Assembly (NCBI GenBank): GCA_028565635.1
Contig: JAOXYB010023814.1
Location: 1-16,422, forward strand
Origin: Phoronis ovalis
Lineage: Eukaryota > Phoronida > Phoronidae
Reading direction: 5' to 3'
Length of the DNA: 16,422 nt
Shown: positions 1-8,620 of the stretch, one piece after another
How positions within the stretch are numbered: position 1 is the stretch's first letter
How the letters are laid out: each line of letters opens with the position of its first letter
Translations under genes and position numbers: made by a program
Notes under the pieces: generated by a model
What the model saw: the letters and a program-made list of their open reading frames with translations, nothing else
Database searches by the model: none
Told to the model about the DNA's origin: nothing

Positions 1-224
1 GTGACATAGATGGCTTTACAACTAAAGAAACTACATCATATGATGGGCATCTGTCTGCACCTGCAGACCTCTTGTTAAAAATGTCTTGAATGGTTTTCCA
101 ATAGACACAAATATGTATGATGATGTAGGTACTGTTTTACATGATGATAATCTGTTGTTACCAAAGTTTTGTGAGACATTCTTTCCACTATAATTGCATT
201 AAAAGGTTAATATTTAATTTGTAG
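1..224. other. Probable intron upstream of the first LRRK1-like exon, with coding-like stretches
   Basis: The stretch ends in a splice acceptor (AG at 223-224), so it is read as the 3' part of an intron. Two open stretches on the + strand look somewhat protein-like: frame from 3 to 86, and a different frame from 44 to 190 that ends in TAA at 191-193. They would need a frame change near 86-89 to be joined, and no plausible donor/acceptor pair does that. Neither contains the glycine-rich loop that must directly precede the next exon in a kinase. No function is assigned. Confidence 0.4.
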
Positions 225-314
225 GGAGTGTCAAGGTTGAGAGTAGCAGCAAAAATGTTAGAACCAGATAACCCAGGAGATAACGTTGATGAAAAGACTA
301 GAATTTATTTCGAG
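225..314 (+). CDS. LRRK1: LRRK1-like exon 1 of window (residues 1-30)
   Basis: The exon lies between an acceptor (TTTGTAG) and a donor (GAG|GTATAA), with phase 0 at both ends. It reads GVSRLRVAAKMLEPDNPGDN and ten further residues. VAAK carries the ATP-anchoring beta-3 lysine. The glycine loop must come from the exon before the window. Acceptor position 224 is preferred over the AG at 227-228 because it is the first AG and gives phase 0, but a 4-base shift to 229 is also open if the previous exon ends in phase 1. Confidence 0.8.
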
Positions 315-3300
315 GTATAACGACAGACGACAGCAGACCTACTAATAAATGCTCCCTGTTTCACTATTATGATAAGGAATCAATTTTTGGAAAGTTTAGT
401 ATAAACTTTCTCATTTTACTGAAAAGATAAATTTTTTTTCTGAAATTATTTGTAAACATGACAGTATGTAATATAAAAATTAATCTTATTCCTTCTGAGT
501 ACCTGGTTGTCCTCAAACAGCTGAGCACTGCAGTGAAACTTTCTTGGTAGTAGCGTACCATTATAAGTATGGTACCTGATCTAACTTGAGTTTGTGCCTT
601 ATAGTCTCTTGTATTAACATTGTCTTCAAATATTCTGTACTTTTTTATCAAAAAGATGATATTTATTTGGTAATATTATAATTCTGTCTTTTCTTCAGTA
701 GCTCTCGGTCTAAAAAATCACATTACAACTCTTGAATAATGGCAACTATACGTTGTACTGCATATGCTTTCTCAAATAAATATTTTGTTACAGTTATACA
801 AGGTTTACACAAGTTGATAATGTTATTTTATCCCTTTAGATAATTAAGAAAAAATGGAATAAAGACCCTCTTGGTCAGTTCTCGGCTGCATATACCATGC
901 TACGGCGAGAGATAGGCATTATGTTAAATGTGGTTCATGAAAATATCGTATCTTTAATTGGAGTTAGCTTGAAACCATTAGGAATAATACTAGAATTAGC
1001 TCCCCTTGGTTCTTTGGAGTCAAACTTGATGGATTATTGTAGAAATGCCACTTCACTTGCTGTTGGGACAGTAAAGAAAATAATTTTTCAGGTACTTTGT
1101 GGCTTATTTACATGACTGTATTCTTCTCACTCTCTGTAACCTATAAAGTTTCTATGATGTACAGCCATTTCTGTCTATATTTTTTTAGTGTACAAAATTA
1201 AATTTCACATACATGTAGGTGTCATAACCCTTTATACTTTTATACAATCAAATTCTACTGTATTTATTTAGGATCTGGAGTGATGTAAAAAAAATTCAAT
1301 TTCAGATTGCTTCAGCTTTGCAGTATCTGCATACTAATAGTATAATCTACAGAGATTTGAAAGCAGAGAATGTATTGGTTTGGGCATTACCAGCTCCACA
1401 TGATACCAACCCGGCTCCTGAAGTGTATGTTAAACTGGCTGATTATGGAGTCAGTCGCAGCGTTATTCAAACAGGTACTCCCAGTAAATGTCTTTAAATG
1501 GCCAATTAAAGTAACTTTCAGAAAGTTATTCTTTATTACAAGATCTCTAAACAATGTTCATGGAATCATGAGTTCTTGGAATACAATATATGCTTATGTA
1601 AGCAAGCCCAAATAGTAATCCTGACAATCCTAATTTATAAAAGTTGTGTAAATAGGCAGTGCAATGTTAATATATTTGAGTAGATATATGTTTCTGTGTG
1701 TACTTACTATAATTATCAGTCTCGTTGTTAGGTACTAAGGGTTCTGCCGGAACCCCTGGATTTATGGCTCCAGAAATAATGGAACATGGAGGGAACGAGA
1801 CTTATACCGAGAAGGTTAGAAAACTTTGAGATTTATTTATTTTAAGATTTATCTGATTTTTATGCTGCTACATAAATATTTTTCTGAAGATTTGTGTAAA
1901 ATTATAGATTTTGTGTTGATTAAACTGTGAACATCACCTTGATGAGGCCTAACTTATTGATTTAAGATAAGTTTGCCATGTGCCAAATACGTTTTATCTC
2001 TAAATATGGCAAAAGTTTTTTGTAAAAAGTATTGTAAATGTTTCGTTTTCATGGATATCTTTCTAGGCTGACTGCTACTCGTTTGGTATCTTTATTTATG
2101 AATTGGTATCATTAAAGTCACCATTCCATGATTTAAGTGCAGCTAATCTTCGTAATCATGTCATACTAGGTGGGAGACCAGGCATTACCAGTAAAGTATG
2201 CATAAACTTAAGTTGTTTTTCTTTTCCAAGGAAATTACTATGCATTTTTATGTCAGTTTGTATAACCAGGGAAAGTATGCATAAACTTTTAAGAAAAACA
2301 ATTTAAAAGTTGTTTTTACAAGCAAACAGCTTTGTTTACATCTTGTCAGTTGGTCTAGTATAGCTCTTGATGGTTACTTAAAAATTATATTCGCTCCCAA
2401 ATTTTAAACATCATTTTATGTCCATAGCATATAGTGAAATGGACATATAGTTGTCCTGTATGTATTGTGTGTATTTTTCATGGTAACAGCTTCAGTTTTC
2501 AGTACGTGGTAAATGCATGTCAAAGTACAGGCCAGGTTTAATTTTGACCTTGATTGCTTCCAATATGTTGACTACCTGCATTGTTTGTTCTCAAGAGGGC
2601 ACATAACATTGTGCCAATTTCCTGCAAGATGAAGCATTGAGAGACTTTTCGAAGGTCAATTCACAAAGGCCATAGGTTAGAGAACGTATTAGGCTAAGTG
2701 ACATTTTAAACTAACAAGTTAAATGCCGATTTTTTATTCAATCAGCTTCATATTGGGTACATGCAAAATACAGGCTGGTTATAAGTTTGACCAGCATCAA
2801 TTCCAAGAAGCCAACTGTTGACCATGTTTGCATTTGAGATGGTACATCGCAATAACAGCTTCAGTTTTTATCCAGTCAGTTTCTTATTCGGTACAGAATA
2901 AGTACAGGTTAGGTATAATTTTGACCCAGATTATTTCCAATATGGCCATCTGGTGGTATGTTTGTTCCCGAGAGGGCACATCATGTTGCATCTCTTTCCA
3001 GACATTGCCTGGACAATTTGAATGTGGATTCATGAAGGCCACAGCTTGGTGTGTGTGTGTATCCAAATCGAGATTTTTTTTATCCAGTATGGCTTGTAAC
3101 TATTCACTGAAAGGAGCTACTTCAAAAATTGCAATGCCTAGCTACAACTTGTGGCTACAAACCATATACAAGCCACAATGTGATGTGATCCTATGGATTT
3201 GATGGGCATATGACATTTCAAATGTCTTGTTATAAATCTTGTAAAATTGTTATAACTAGATTATGAAGCAGTAAGTGCTGTAGAATCAGTTAAGACAATG

Positions 3301-6300
3301 GTTACACCTCAAGACAATTTTTTTTAGTTATAACAAGTTCTATCCATATCTTTGTTTTAGGAGTCTAGTTATCCATCTTGCATCTTAGATCTGATGGTTA
3401 TGTGTTGGTCAGGAAAACCATCAGATCGTCCATCAGCTGCAGAGATTGCTTCCATATCATCCAGTCCCGAGTTTTGTCATTTAAAAGAAGCTGTAGTATT
3501 ACCAGATACTGACAGTGCACCACTAGTTATTACATGTGCTTGCTCTATTAATGCTACAAAACAACCAGGTACATGTTAATGAAGTGGCATTTACAGTGCC
3601 CAGTCTTTATTAATCCAGCTGTTAGTAGTCTGTTCTTCCAGGATGAACTTATCTTAAAAAACAAAAGAGGGATAATCCCTTTATATACAAACTGCAGTTA
3701 AATGCACTGCTTAATCAGATTGCAGCTTATAATAAATAGGTATAAGAGCATCATCAGTAGCACTAATTAAGATGTAAAAGCAGACAGCTAGTGAAGTAGG
3801 TCAATCACATACTTTAGCCAATATATAAACGCTGATCTTTGATTGGTCAAAGTTTATTGCCATATTTTTTCATTCTTGTTTAATTGAAAGTTAGTAGTGG
3901 CAACTAGGTAGTCCCAACTGTTAGTTTGGAGGAATGAAAATCTAACGGTTGGATATAATCAGGGCTAATGTGCTTACTTCTGTACCAATAAGCAAAATGT
4001 GTAGGTCCTAAGTTAAAAACATTTGTTTTGAGTGACATAATAAAAAATTGCCATTTCCAACCCCTGCTTAATGAATCAAACTTTAGACAGTAATAAATGT
4101 TAACTTTATCCTTTCAGACTATGATGCCAACAGCTTTTTTGATATCAGCCCACCATTAGCACAGCGATATGATGTGTGGGTAGCTGGATATGATAAATAT
4201 AAATCCCACATTCAAGTCCTCACCTATGAAGATAACACATGTAGTGGTATTAAGGTAATCTGTTTCAGTGGATTATAAAATATGTTTTAATTTTCAATAA
4301 CTGGATGCGCTGTAATAGGTGTACATCACATTCTCATGTAAAGAAGGAAAAGTGGATTTTGATCGTATCAATTTTGCAACCACTGTTATCTGTTACATAA
4401 GTAATATTTTGTGCTGTTTTTAAAAGACTTGTTTTCTGGCATTTCAGCATACATTGGTTCGGCAACAATGACTTCTGCTTCGTGTGATATTATTTGACAT
4501 AACCAAAAGCTTACTTTCAGTATATTGGATCTTAAACTAATCGGCCAAATTACATACTGAGAAGGCTTATCATAATTAATTTTAAAGTTGTCTGACAGTC
4601 TGTAAATTGTGTGCTTTACTTCATTTTGTATGACAAGTAGGTCTTTGAAAAAGCAGATAAAATATAAGATTAAAGAATTTCAGGAATTGTTTGTATAATT
4701 AACCATTTTTATGTGATCTTTTCTTTTATGATTCCTTAGACCCTGAACTTTCACTTGGATGCAGTAATCAGCCATATATGTGTTGTGGAGGACAGAGTTT
4801 GGTTAGCTAGTGAGTCTGGTTTTATTCATATACTTAGGTAAGATGCATGAAATTAATTTTTTTTTAAATATCACTGTTTCCCGTATATGTTTTGATGTAT
4901 TTTTACATAATTTTTCAACAGCTAGAAATAGAAATAAACAATAAATTACAACCATAAAAAATTATACGTCAAGCCACCAACAGTAGACAAGAAACCAAAA
5001 ACAGACTATATGTACATGTACTCTAGACCTACAACTCCATGATTGTGAGTGTATGCTTGAAGATTATTATATACAGCAATACATTGTTTAATGATCCTTG
5101 ACATTGGAATTAGCAGCAACTGTTGGTATATAACAAGTAGATTAGTTCAATTATAGAACTTACAATATATATGTAGTAATGAGTTAGCTACCAAACACAG
5201 TTATAATCAGTTTCATGTCAAGAGACTTCTAATACCACAAGCATCCAACATTTTAGTTGATGTGCATGTATCTCAAGACATTTCGTGTTCTATAATGTTA
5301 TAGTATTCAGACCTGATGTTTCACTTATCAGAAGCATATTGATCACAATATTTTGGTACATACCATCACTTGAAATAACACGATTTGGCTAATACCTAAA
5401 GGATAAATTATTGCAAGACCATGGTCAAGGCATTGTATAAATGTATAGCTGTGCATACATCTTTTGAGATTTATAAAGAAAAATGAAACATTTTTCAGTG
5501 CAACTACATATACAGAAATGTTAAAATTTCGACCCAACAGTAAGACTTCAGCACGAATTGAAAACGTGTTCTACACAAAAGATTTGAGCGAAGTTTATAT
5601 TGCCATGAATAATGGAAGAGTTCTTGCATGCTGTGCTGATGCAGGTAAAGTTACTGTCAGTTGTACTACTAATTATTAATAATATACAGGTGTTAACACG
5701 TCTACATTTATTATAGTGACTGGTCTTCGTTTATGTTGCTAATTGACTTAAAGACGACATGTTTTTTACTAGTTGAATTTAGACCTGGTAAAATGTGCAT
5801 CATCAATTTTGAATTGTTCTAATTAACTGTTCTAATTAGAACAAAACTGCCAGCAGCGATACACGAATACTGTTCAAGTAACTGCGCCCTCTAGTGTTAA
5901 AACAAAAACTGATCTTTTACTCATAATGCACTGTTGTATGCCAGCTCAGACATTCAGAATTGCTTTTTTTTTAATTCCGTAGAAATTACTGCCACATATA
6001 GGAACTCTTGTATACAATTGCTTGCTTCTAATCTATTCAAGCTATGTTGCTGACCTTTTCCAAATCAAATTTTTAACTAACCTGCACTAACCCCTTGAAA
6101 AGATTAGTTAGTTAGTCATGGGGGATAACTTGTATTAAAGGTGGATTTAAAACATCCCCTAAATGCATAGCGTGTATGAGACTGTTAGAAGCACCCCTTT
6201 GACAGGCATGTATGCCTTTGGCAGACCTCCATCAGTAAAAATCTTACCCTTTTCATGCATCAGTGTCTGACGATAAAAAGCATACCTTTTACAAAGTTTA

Positions 6301-8321
6301 ACCTTAAACAATAAAAAATGTACTGGTGGTGAAAACTGCCCAGACCTGAACATTATAAAAAAAAAACAATTTCCCAATATTTTGCTGAATACATACCCTT
6401 AATGCAGAATGCACGTTACGCAGCTGGTTGATAAAACAAATGCCTTTTCATGTGATTTTTCCTTTGCGCATGTGGACCCATTCGTTGACCCTTGTGCCGG
6501 GTAGTTAGTGTAGCAATATGTAACTTCAAACACAAAAGAGTCTAGATCTGGAGAGTCAGATTTGAAATTTGTTTTGAAAGTGTATGCTAGTATAAACTAT
6601 AAACTTTCATTTCGTTAAATACATGATAATATTTTATAGGTCCAAAATTGGATAGGATTGTCAAGAGAGAGCAGTATATCAAGAATGTATTCTGCTGCAC
6701 TGTACTCAATAAAGGAAACAGGTCAGTATATGTTTTTTTTTGCTTCAGCACATGTGATACTGTGGATAACATTGTCAACTACACGTTATTTCATACTTTT
6801 AGGCAGCATGAGCTATGGTGTGGACAGCACAGTGGATACATAATGATTTGGAACATAGATCGTCTTAGTTCAGATCAGTTAGATAGTATTAGTATCAATC
6901 ATTATGAACCCGTAGAGGATGAAGTTAATGTTCAAATGTTAGTCACGTCACCATGTGATACAAACTCGGTGTGGTCATATGTATACCCAGGTTAGTGTAA
7001 TACACAGATCCAGAATTCTTTATTCATATTTCAGACACTGTAGGAAAGTTGTTCATAAGAAAGCAACACTACTATTTATAGTTGTTTTTTTCTGAAATTA
7101 ACCAACTGTATAGTTACCATTATACCATTGCTTCTAGATTTTTCAAAAACATTGGGTAAATGTTAGTATAAAAGTGGTATTATATTCTGTTTTCTGCTTT
7201 CCTTGAGATGTATTTTATTTTCAGGTTTTAAGGTATTTCATTGGAATGCTGACTCCAGGAAAATAACTTCTATCCTGAATTGTTCAAAGATGATACCAAC
7301 AGTTGATCGACATAAGAGCATGTATGAGGGACAGGATAGTACATTAAATCGTAAGGCCTTACACTAGCGACTATTTCTAATTTACTTAATTGCATATCAA
7401 ATTTTGATAGAATAAAATATTAGTCACACTTGTTTTCATGTAATTTTTATACAGAATATAGCAAGCTGACTAACAAAGAAGAAACAGTCTGTTACTTTTA
7501 ATTTGATTTTCACCTGATAGTAACAGCTTCTTCTAATATATAAATATGGATGCATAACTTTTAATTTTAAATACCAAAAATGTCAGATGATGCCGAAATA
7601 GTGTGCTGTGTAACCTTAAGCTTGCTACTTTAGATGCAATACTTGCCATTGGATAGCTGTACTCTCCGTTAAGGATGTAAACATATTTATTCCAAAATTG
7701 TCAAACTTTACATTCTACTGTTTTAAACTGGCATTTGTTATTATCATTGGTGTTTACATGTATTCATTACACTAGTCAGTAATATGTAGAATTTAGAAAA
7801 AAATTGTTTTGGACTTATCATTTTAAAACATGGGCACTATGTTACATATTATTGACTAAGAGTAGTATTTCAGTGACTATTGTTTTGGCAGTGACTCAGT
7901 TTAATTGCTTATTTCAGCTGATAAATGTCAAGTTACTGCCATAAACGTTCTGTATGGTCAGCTGTATGTTGGTACTATGTGGGGTTGTATAATTGTGGCT
8001 GATAAATTATCATTGAAACCATTGGCTGTCTTCCGTTGTCATGGTAATGAAGCAAACTTTATTAAAGCCATCCTTCCCATCAGTCCTCACTGTTGCCATG
8101 GTGATACAAACAGATTTTGCCAATCTGGGAGTGGTTTGCAGGAGGATGTAAACGGTGCGCCATCTGTAGACAAAACATCAAAGTATATCGTCAGTGTTGG
8201 GAAAGGATATCATCCATTAAGAAATCAACATGTACCATGTAAAGAAAAATATGCCGACAAAGAAAAGTTGAGCAGAGGTCATTGTCTAACATGGTTAGCA
8301 GATGATTGGAAATATTACTAA
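225..8321 (+). CDS. LRRK1: LRRK1-like ROCO-family protein kinase, C-terminal 703 residues (kinase + WD40), 13 exons
   Basis: Exons: 225-314, 840-1091, 1306-1474, 1732-1814, 2067-2195, 3361-3568, 4118-4254, 4740-4837, 5499-5644, 6640-6721, 6803-6990, 7225-7350, 7918-8321 (stop included). All introns are GT-AG and all junction phases agree, giving 2112 coding bases. Seen in the partial protein: beta-3 lysine K10 in VAAK, alpha-C glutamate E54, LELAPLGSL hinge region (close to the ELAPLSSL of LRRK1), YRDLKAEN catalytic loop at 129-136 (Tyr for the usual His, as in LRRK2), DYG at 160-162, GTPGF at 177-181, APE at 183-185, and DRPS with the conserved Arg264. Residues from about 311 onward form the WD40-type domain, with GYIMIW- and LTW-like strand motifs. 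Family knowledge: LRRKs are cytosolic Ser/Thr kinases coupled to a ROC GTPase domain and phosphorylate Rab GTPases. The LRR, ROC, COR and P-loop parts lie upstream, outside the window. LRRK1 rather than LRRK2 is inferred from the hinge motif. Confidence 0.9.
315..839 (+). other. Intron (525 b) of LRRK1-like gene
   Basis: AT-rich. The only structure seen is a short inverted repeat, GTACCAT...ATGGTAC, at about 555-575. An open frame on the minus strand (367-651) shows no domain or splice logic and is taken as chance. Confidence 0.8.
840..1091 (+). CDS. LRRK1: LRRK1-like exon 2 (residues 31-114): alpha-C to hinge
   Basis: Acceptor CCCTTTAG and donor CAG|GTACTT, phase 0 at both ends. It encodes helix alpha-C (MLRREIGIML, with E54 as the lysine partner), the ENIVSLIGVSL segment and the hinge with LELAPLGSL. 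These line up without gaps with the corresponding part of LRRK1 as I know it (IVALIGIS, ELAPLSSL). The MLRREI methionine at 897 is internal and not a start: the frame is open from the acceptor. Confidence 0.92.
1306..1474 (+). CDS. LRRK1: LRRK1-like exon 3 (residues 115-171): catalytic loop and DYG
   Basis: Acceptor TTTCAG at 1305, donor ACAG|GTACTC, entering in phase 0 and leaving in phase 1. It reads IASALQYLHTNSIIYRDLK, then AENVLVW, an insert rich in Pro and Ala (residues 141-153), and KLADYGVSRS. Asp131 is the catalytic base, Asn136 and Asp160 bind metal, and DYG replaces DFG as in other LRRKs. Gly162 is the position equivalent to human LRRK2 Gly2019. Confidence 0.95.
1732..1814 (+). CDS. 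LRRK1: LRRK1-like exon 4 (residues 171-198): activation segment
   Basis: Phase 1 in, phase 0 out (GAGAAG|GTTAGA). It encodes GTKGSAGTPGFMAPEIMEHG and eight more residues. The GSAGTPG stretch corresponds to TSEGTPG of LRRK2, so Ser175 and Thr178 sit at known autophosphorylation positions of that family. APE at 183-185 closes the segment. Confidence 0.95.
2067..2195 (+). CDS. LRRK1: LRRK1-like exon 5 (residues 199-241): kinase C-lobe
   Basis: Acceptor TTTCTAG, donor AGTAAA|GTATGC, phase 0 at both ends. ADCYSFGIFIYELVS is the alpha-F helix with its invariant Asp. It is followed by the alpha-G region KSPFHDLSAANLRNHVILGG, a stretch that LRRK kinases also use for substrate and dimer contacts. Confidence 0.95.
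2485..2620. repeat. Diverged interspersed repeat, copy A
   Basis: It shares with copy C the 15-mer AACAGCTTCAGTTTT, then AGTACAGG, TAATTTTGACC, TTCCAATATG, TTTGTTC and AGAGGGCACAT in the same order. The AGTACAGG and AGAGGGCACAT anchors are both 377 bases from their counterparts in copy C, so the two copies are collinear. Confidence 0.7.
2730..2812. repeat. Diverged interspersed repeat, copy B (shorter)
   Basis: It matches copy C over TTTTTATTCAATCAG...TATTGGGTAC...ATACAGG...TTTGACCAG...ATTCCAAGAAGCC. It lacks the downstream AGAGGGCACAT part, so it appears truncated. Confidence 0.55.
2853..3012. repeat. Diverged interspersed repeat, copy C
   Basis: This is the most complete copy: AACAGCTTCAGTTTTT at the start, AGTACAGG at 2901-2908, TAATTTTGACCC, TTTCCAATATGGCC and AGAGGGCACAT at 2971-2981. 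I do not recognise the family. Confidence 0.65.
3361..3568 (+). CDS. LRRK1: LRRK1-like exon 6 (residues 242-311): end of kinase domain
   Basis: Acceptor TTGTTTTAG, donor CCAG|GTACAT, phase 0 in and phase 1 out. ILDLMVMCWSGKPSDRPSAA is the typical alpha-H/alpha-I end of a kinase. Arg264 is the partner of APE Glu185. The remainder, SSPEFCHLKEAVVLPDTDSA and onward, is the linker into the WD40 domain. Confidence 0.95.
3569..4117 (+). other. Intron (549 b) of LRRK1-like gene with a hairpin
   Basis: CCAACTGTTAG at 3914-3924 pairs with CTAACGGTTGG at 3942-3952 (11 bp with one G-T wobble, 17-base loop). Just upstream are a CCAAT-TATATAAAC string (about 3818-3830) and a small CTTTGA-TTGG-TCAAAG hairpin (3837-3852). 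These may be parts of an old repeat; no gene is seen. Confidence 0.6.
4118..4254 (+). CDS. LRRK1: LRRK1-like exon 7 (residues 311-356): start of WD40 domain
   Basis: Acceptor CTTTCAG, donor ATTAAG|GTAATC, phase 1 in and phase 0 out. QRYDVWVAGYDKYKSHIQVL has the beta-strand pattern (VWVAG...IQVL) of a first propeller blade. Confidence 0.9.
4255..4739 (+). other. Intron (485 b) of LRRK1-like gene
   Basis: Nothing beyond AT-rich intron sequence was seen on either strand. Confidence 0.8.
4740..4837 (+). CDS. LRRK1: LRRK1-like exon 8 (residues 357-389): WD40 blade
   Basis: Acceptor GATTCCTTAG, donor CTTAG|GTAAGA, phase 0 in and phase 2 out. ISHICVVEDRVWLASESGFI followed by HIL is a classic inner-strand motif, matching the VWLGTxxGxIxI pattern of LRRK propellers. 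Confidence 0.92.
4838..5498 (+). other. Intron (661 b) of LRRK1-like gene
   Basis: AT-rich. A minus-strand frame at 5343-5537 overlaps the next exon and is a shadow. No other structure was seen. Confidence 0.8.
5499..5644 (+). CDS. LRRK1: LRRK1-like exon 9 (residues 389-438): WD40 blade
   Basis: Acceptor ATTTTTCAG, donor GCAG|GTAAAG, phase 2 in and phase 1 out. It contains ENVFYTKDLSEVYIAMNNGR then VLACC, a strand-turn-strand unit of the propeller. The upstream methionine at 5464 lies in the intron and is not a start. Confidence 0.92.
5829..5844. repeat. Perfect 16-bp palindrome
   Basis: TGTTCTAATTAGAACA equals its own reverse complement. GTTCTAATTA also occurs directly upstream at 5817-5826, so the half site is duplicated. 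It could be a dimer binding site or a chance product of AT-rich sequence. Confidence 0.8.
5881..5897 (-). promoter_or_regulatory. CTCF-like binding motif
   Basis: Read on the minus strand, ACACTAGAGGGCGCA fits the known CTCF consensus CCASYAGRKGGCRSY except at its first and last positions. CTCF is conserved across bilaterians. Occupancy cannot be judged from sequence alone. Confidence 0.4.
6640..6721 (+). CDS. LRRK1: LRRK1-like exon 10 (residues 438-465): WD40 blade start
   Basis: Acceptor TTTTATAG, donor AACAG|GTCAGT, phase 1 in and phase 2 out. It encodes PKLDRIVKREQYIKNVFCCT and VLNKGN. The alternating pattern leads directly into the ELWCGQHSG strand of exon 11 once the 81-base intron is removed. 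Confidence 0.88.
6803..6990 (+). CDS. LRRK1: LRRK1-like exon 11 (residues 465-528): WD40 blade
   Basis: Acceptor CATACTTTTAG, donor CCCAG|GTTAGT, phase 2 in and phase 1 out. ELWCGQHSGYIMIWN is the clearest WD40-type strand pair in the protein. It is followed by an acidic loop and NSVWSYVYPG. Confidence 0.93.
7225..7350 (+). CDS. LRRK1: LRRK1-like exon 12 (residues 528-570): WD40 blade
   Basis: Acceptor TTATTTTCAG, donor AATC|GTAAGG, phase 1 at both ends. KVFHWNADSRKITSILNCSK is one blade's outer strands, joined to a polar loop. Confidence 0.9.
7351..7917 (+). other. Intron (567 b) of LRRK1-like gene
   Basis: It contains a weak inverted repeat, CTGTTACT (7489-7496) with AGTAACAG (7519-7526). 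Nothing else was seen. Confidence 0.8.
7918..8321 (+). CDS. LRRK1: LRRK1-like last exon 13 (residues 570-703 and stop)
   Basis: Acceptor TTATTTCAG, phase 1 in, TAA at 8319-8321. INVLYGQLYVGTMWGCIIVA is a propeller strand pair. A Cys/His/Gly-rich loop follows (about residues 625-650). The domain closes with KYIVSVGKGYHP and GHCLTWLADDWKYY, matching the position of LVLGY...LTVWD in LRRK2 and CLAVW in LRRK1. The exon also carries the 3' UTR. Confidence 0.93.
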
Positions 8322-8415
8322 TTCATTTGTCTCATTAGAATGAGGAATATCTTATCAGTGAGTTTTTGTGTTATGGAAGGTTCTAAGAATTACAATAAAC
8401 TTTGTAGCAAGGAAA
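8322..8415 (+). terminator. 3' UTR and polyadenylation signal of LRRK1-like gene
   Basis: A canonical AATAAA lies at 8394-8399, 73 bases after the stop. A GT-rich element (TGTTGTCTTC, 8421-8430) follows at the usual distance, placing cleavage near 8412-8420. The exact end is inferred. Confidence 0.7.
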
Positions 8416-8620
8416 AAAAATGTTGTCTTCATGAGTTAGAGTCTCACGTCTGGGGATATGTGTAATCCTATTTAAATAATTTTACATTTTAAAAATCCAT
8501 TTAAGATATGCTTTAAGTAAACTAACCTCAAATTGAGCTGCATTGTTAATTATTCAAAAGCTTACTAAAGTAAAGACTTACTCTATAGTACATAGTCTAA
8601 ACAGCACTGGTTTTAGCATA

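Larger units (their letters stand above)
2196..3360 (+). other. Largest intron (1165 b) of LRRK1-like gene, contains a diverged repeat family
   Basis: It holds three related copies described under the repeat entries at 2485, 2730 and 2853, plus a short GT run near 3049-3060. Open frames here (for example 2828-3202) are side effects of the repeat and show no coding features. Confidence 0.8.
5645..6639 (+). other. Intron (995 b) of LRRK1-like gene with palindrome and CTCF-like motif
   Basis: It holds the two sites listed at 5829 and 5881. The rest is AT-rich with no recognisable gene. A minus-strand frame at 6159-6377 lacks any domain or splice support. Confidence 0.75.

Noticed and set aside
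2828-3202. 124-codon open frame in the largest LRRK1-like intron
   Set aside because: It overlaps the interspersed repeat copy C and has no domain, no splice continuity and no conservation signal visible.
6749-6802. Use of acceptor AG at 6747-6748 as the regular exon 11 start
   Set aside because: It would leave a 27-base intron, below what the spliceosome removes, and would insert residues into a conserved WD40 strand approach; the acceptor at 6802 fits the family better.
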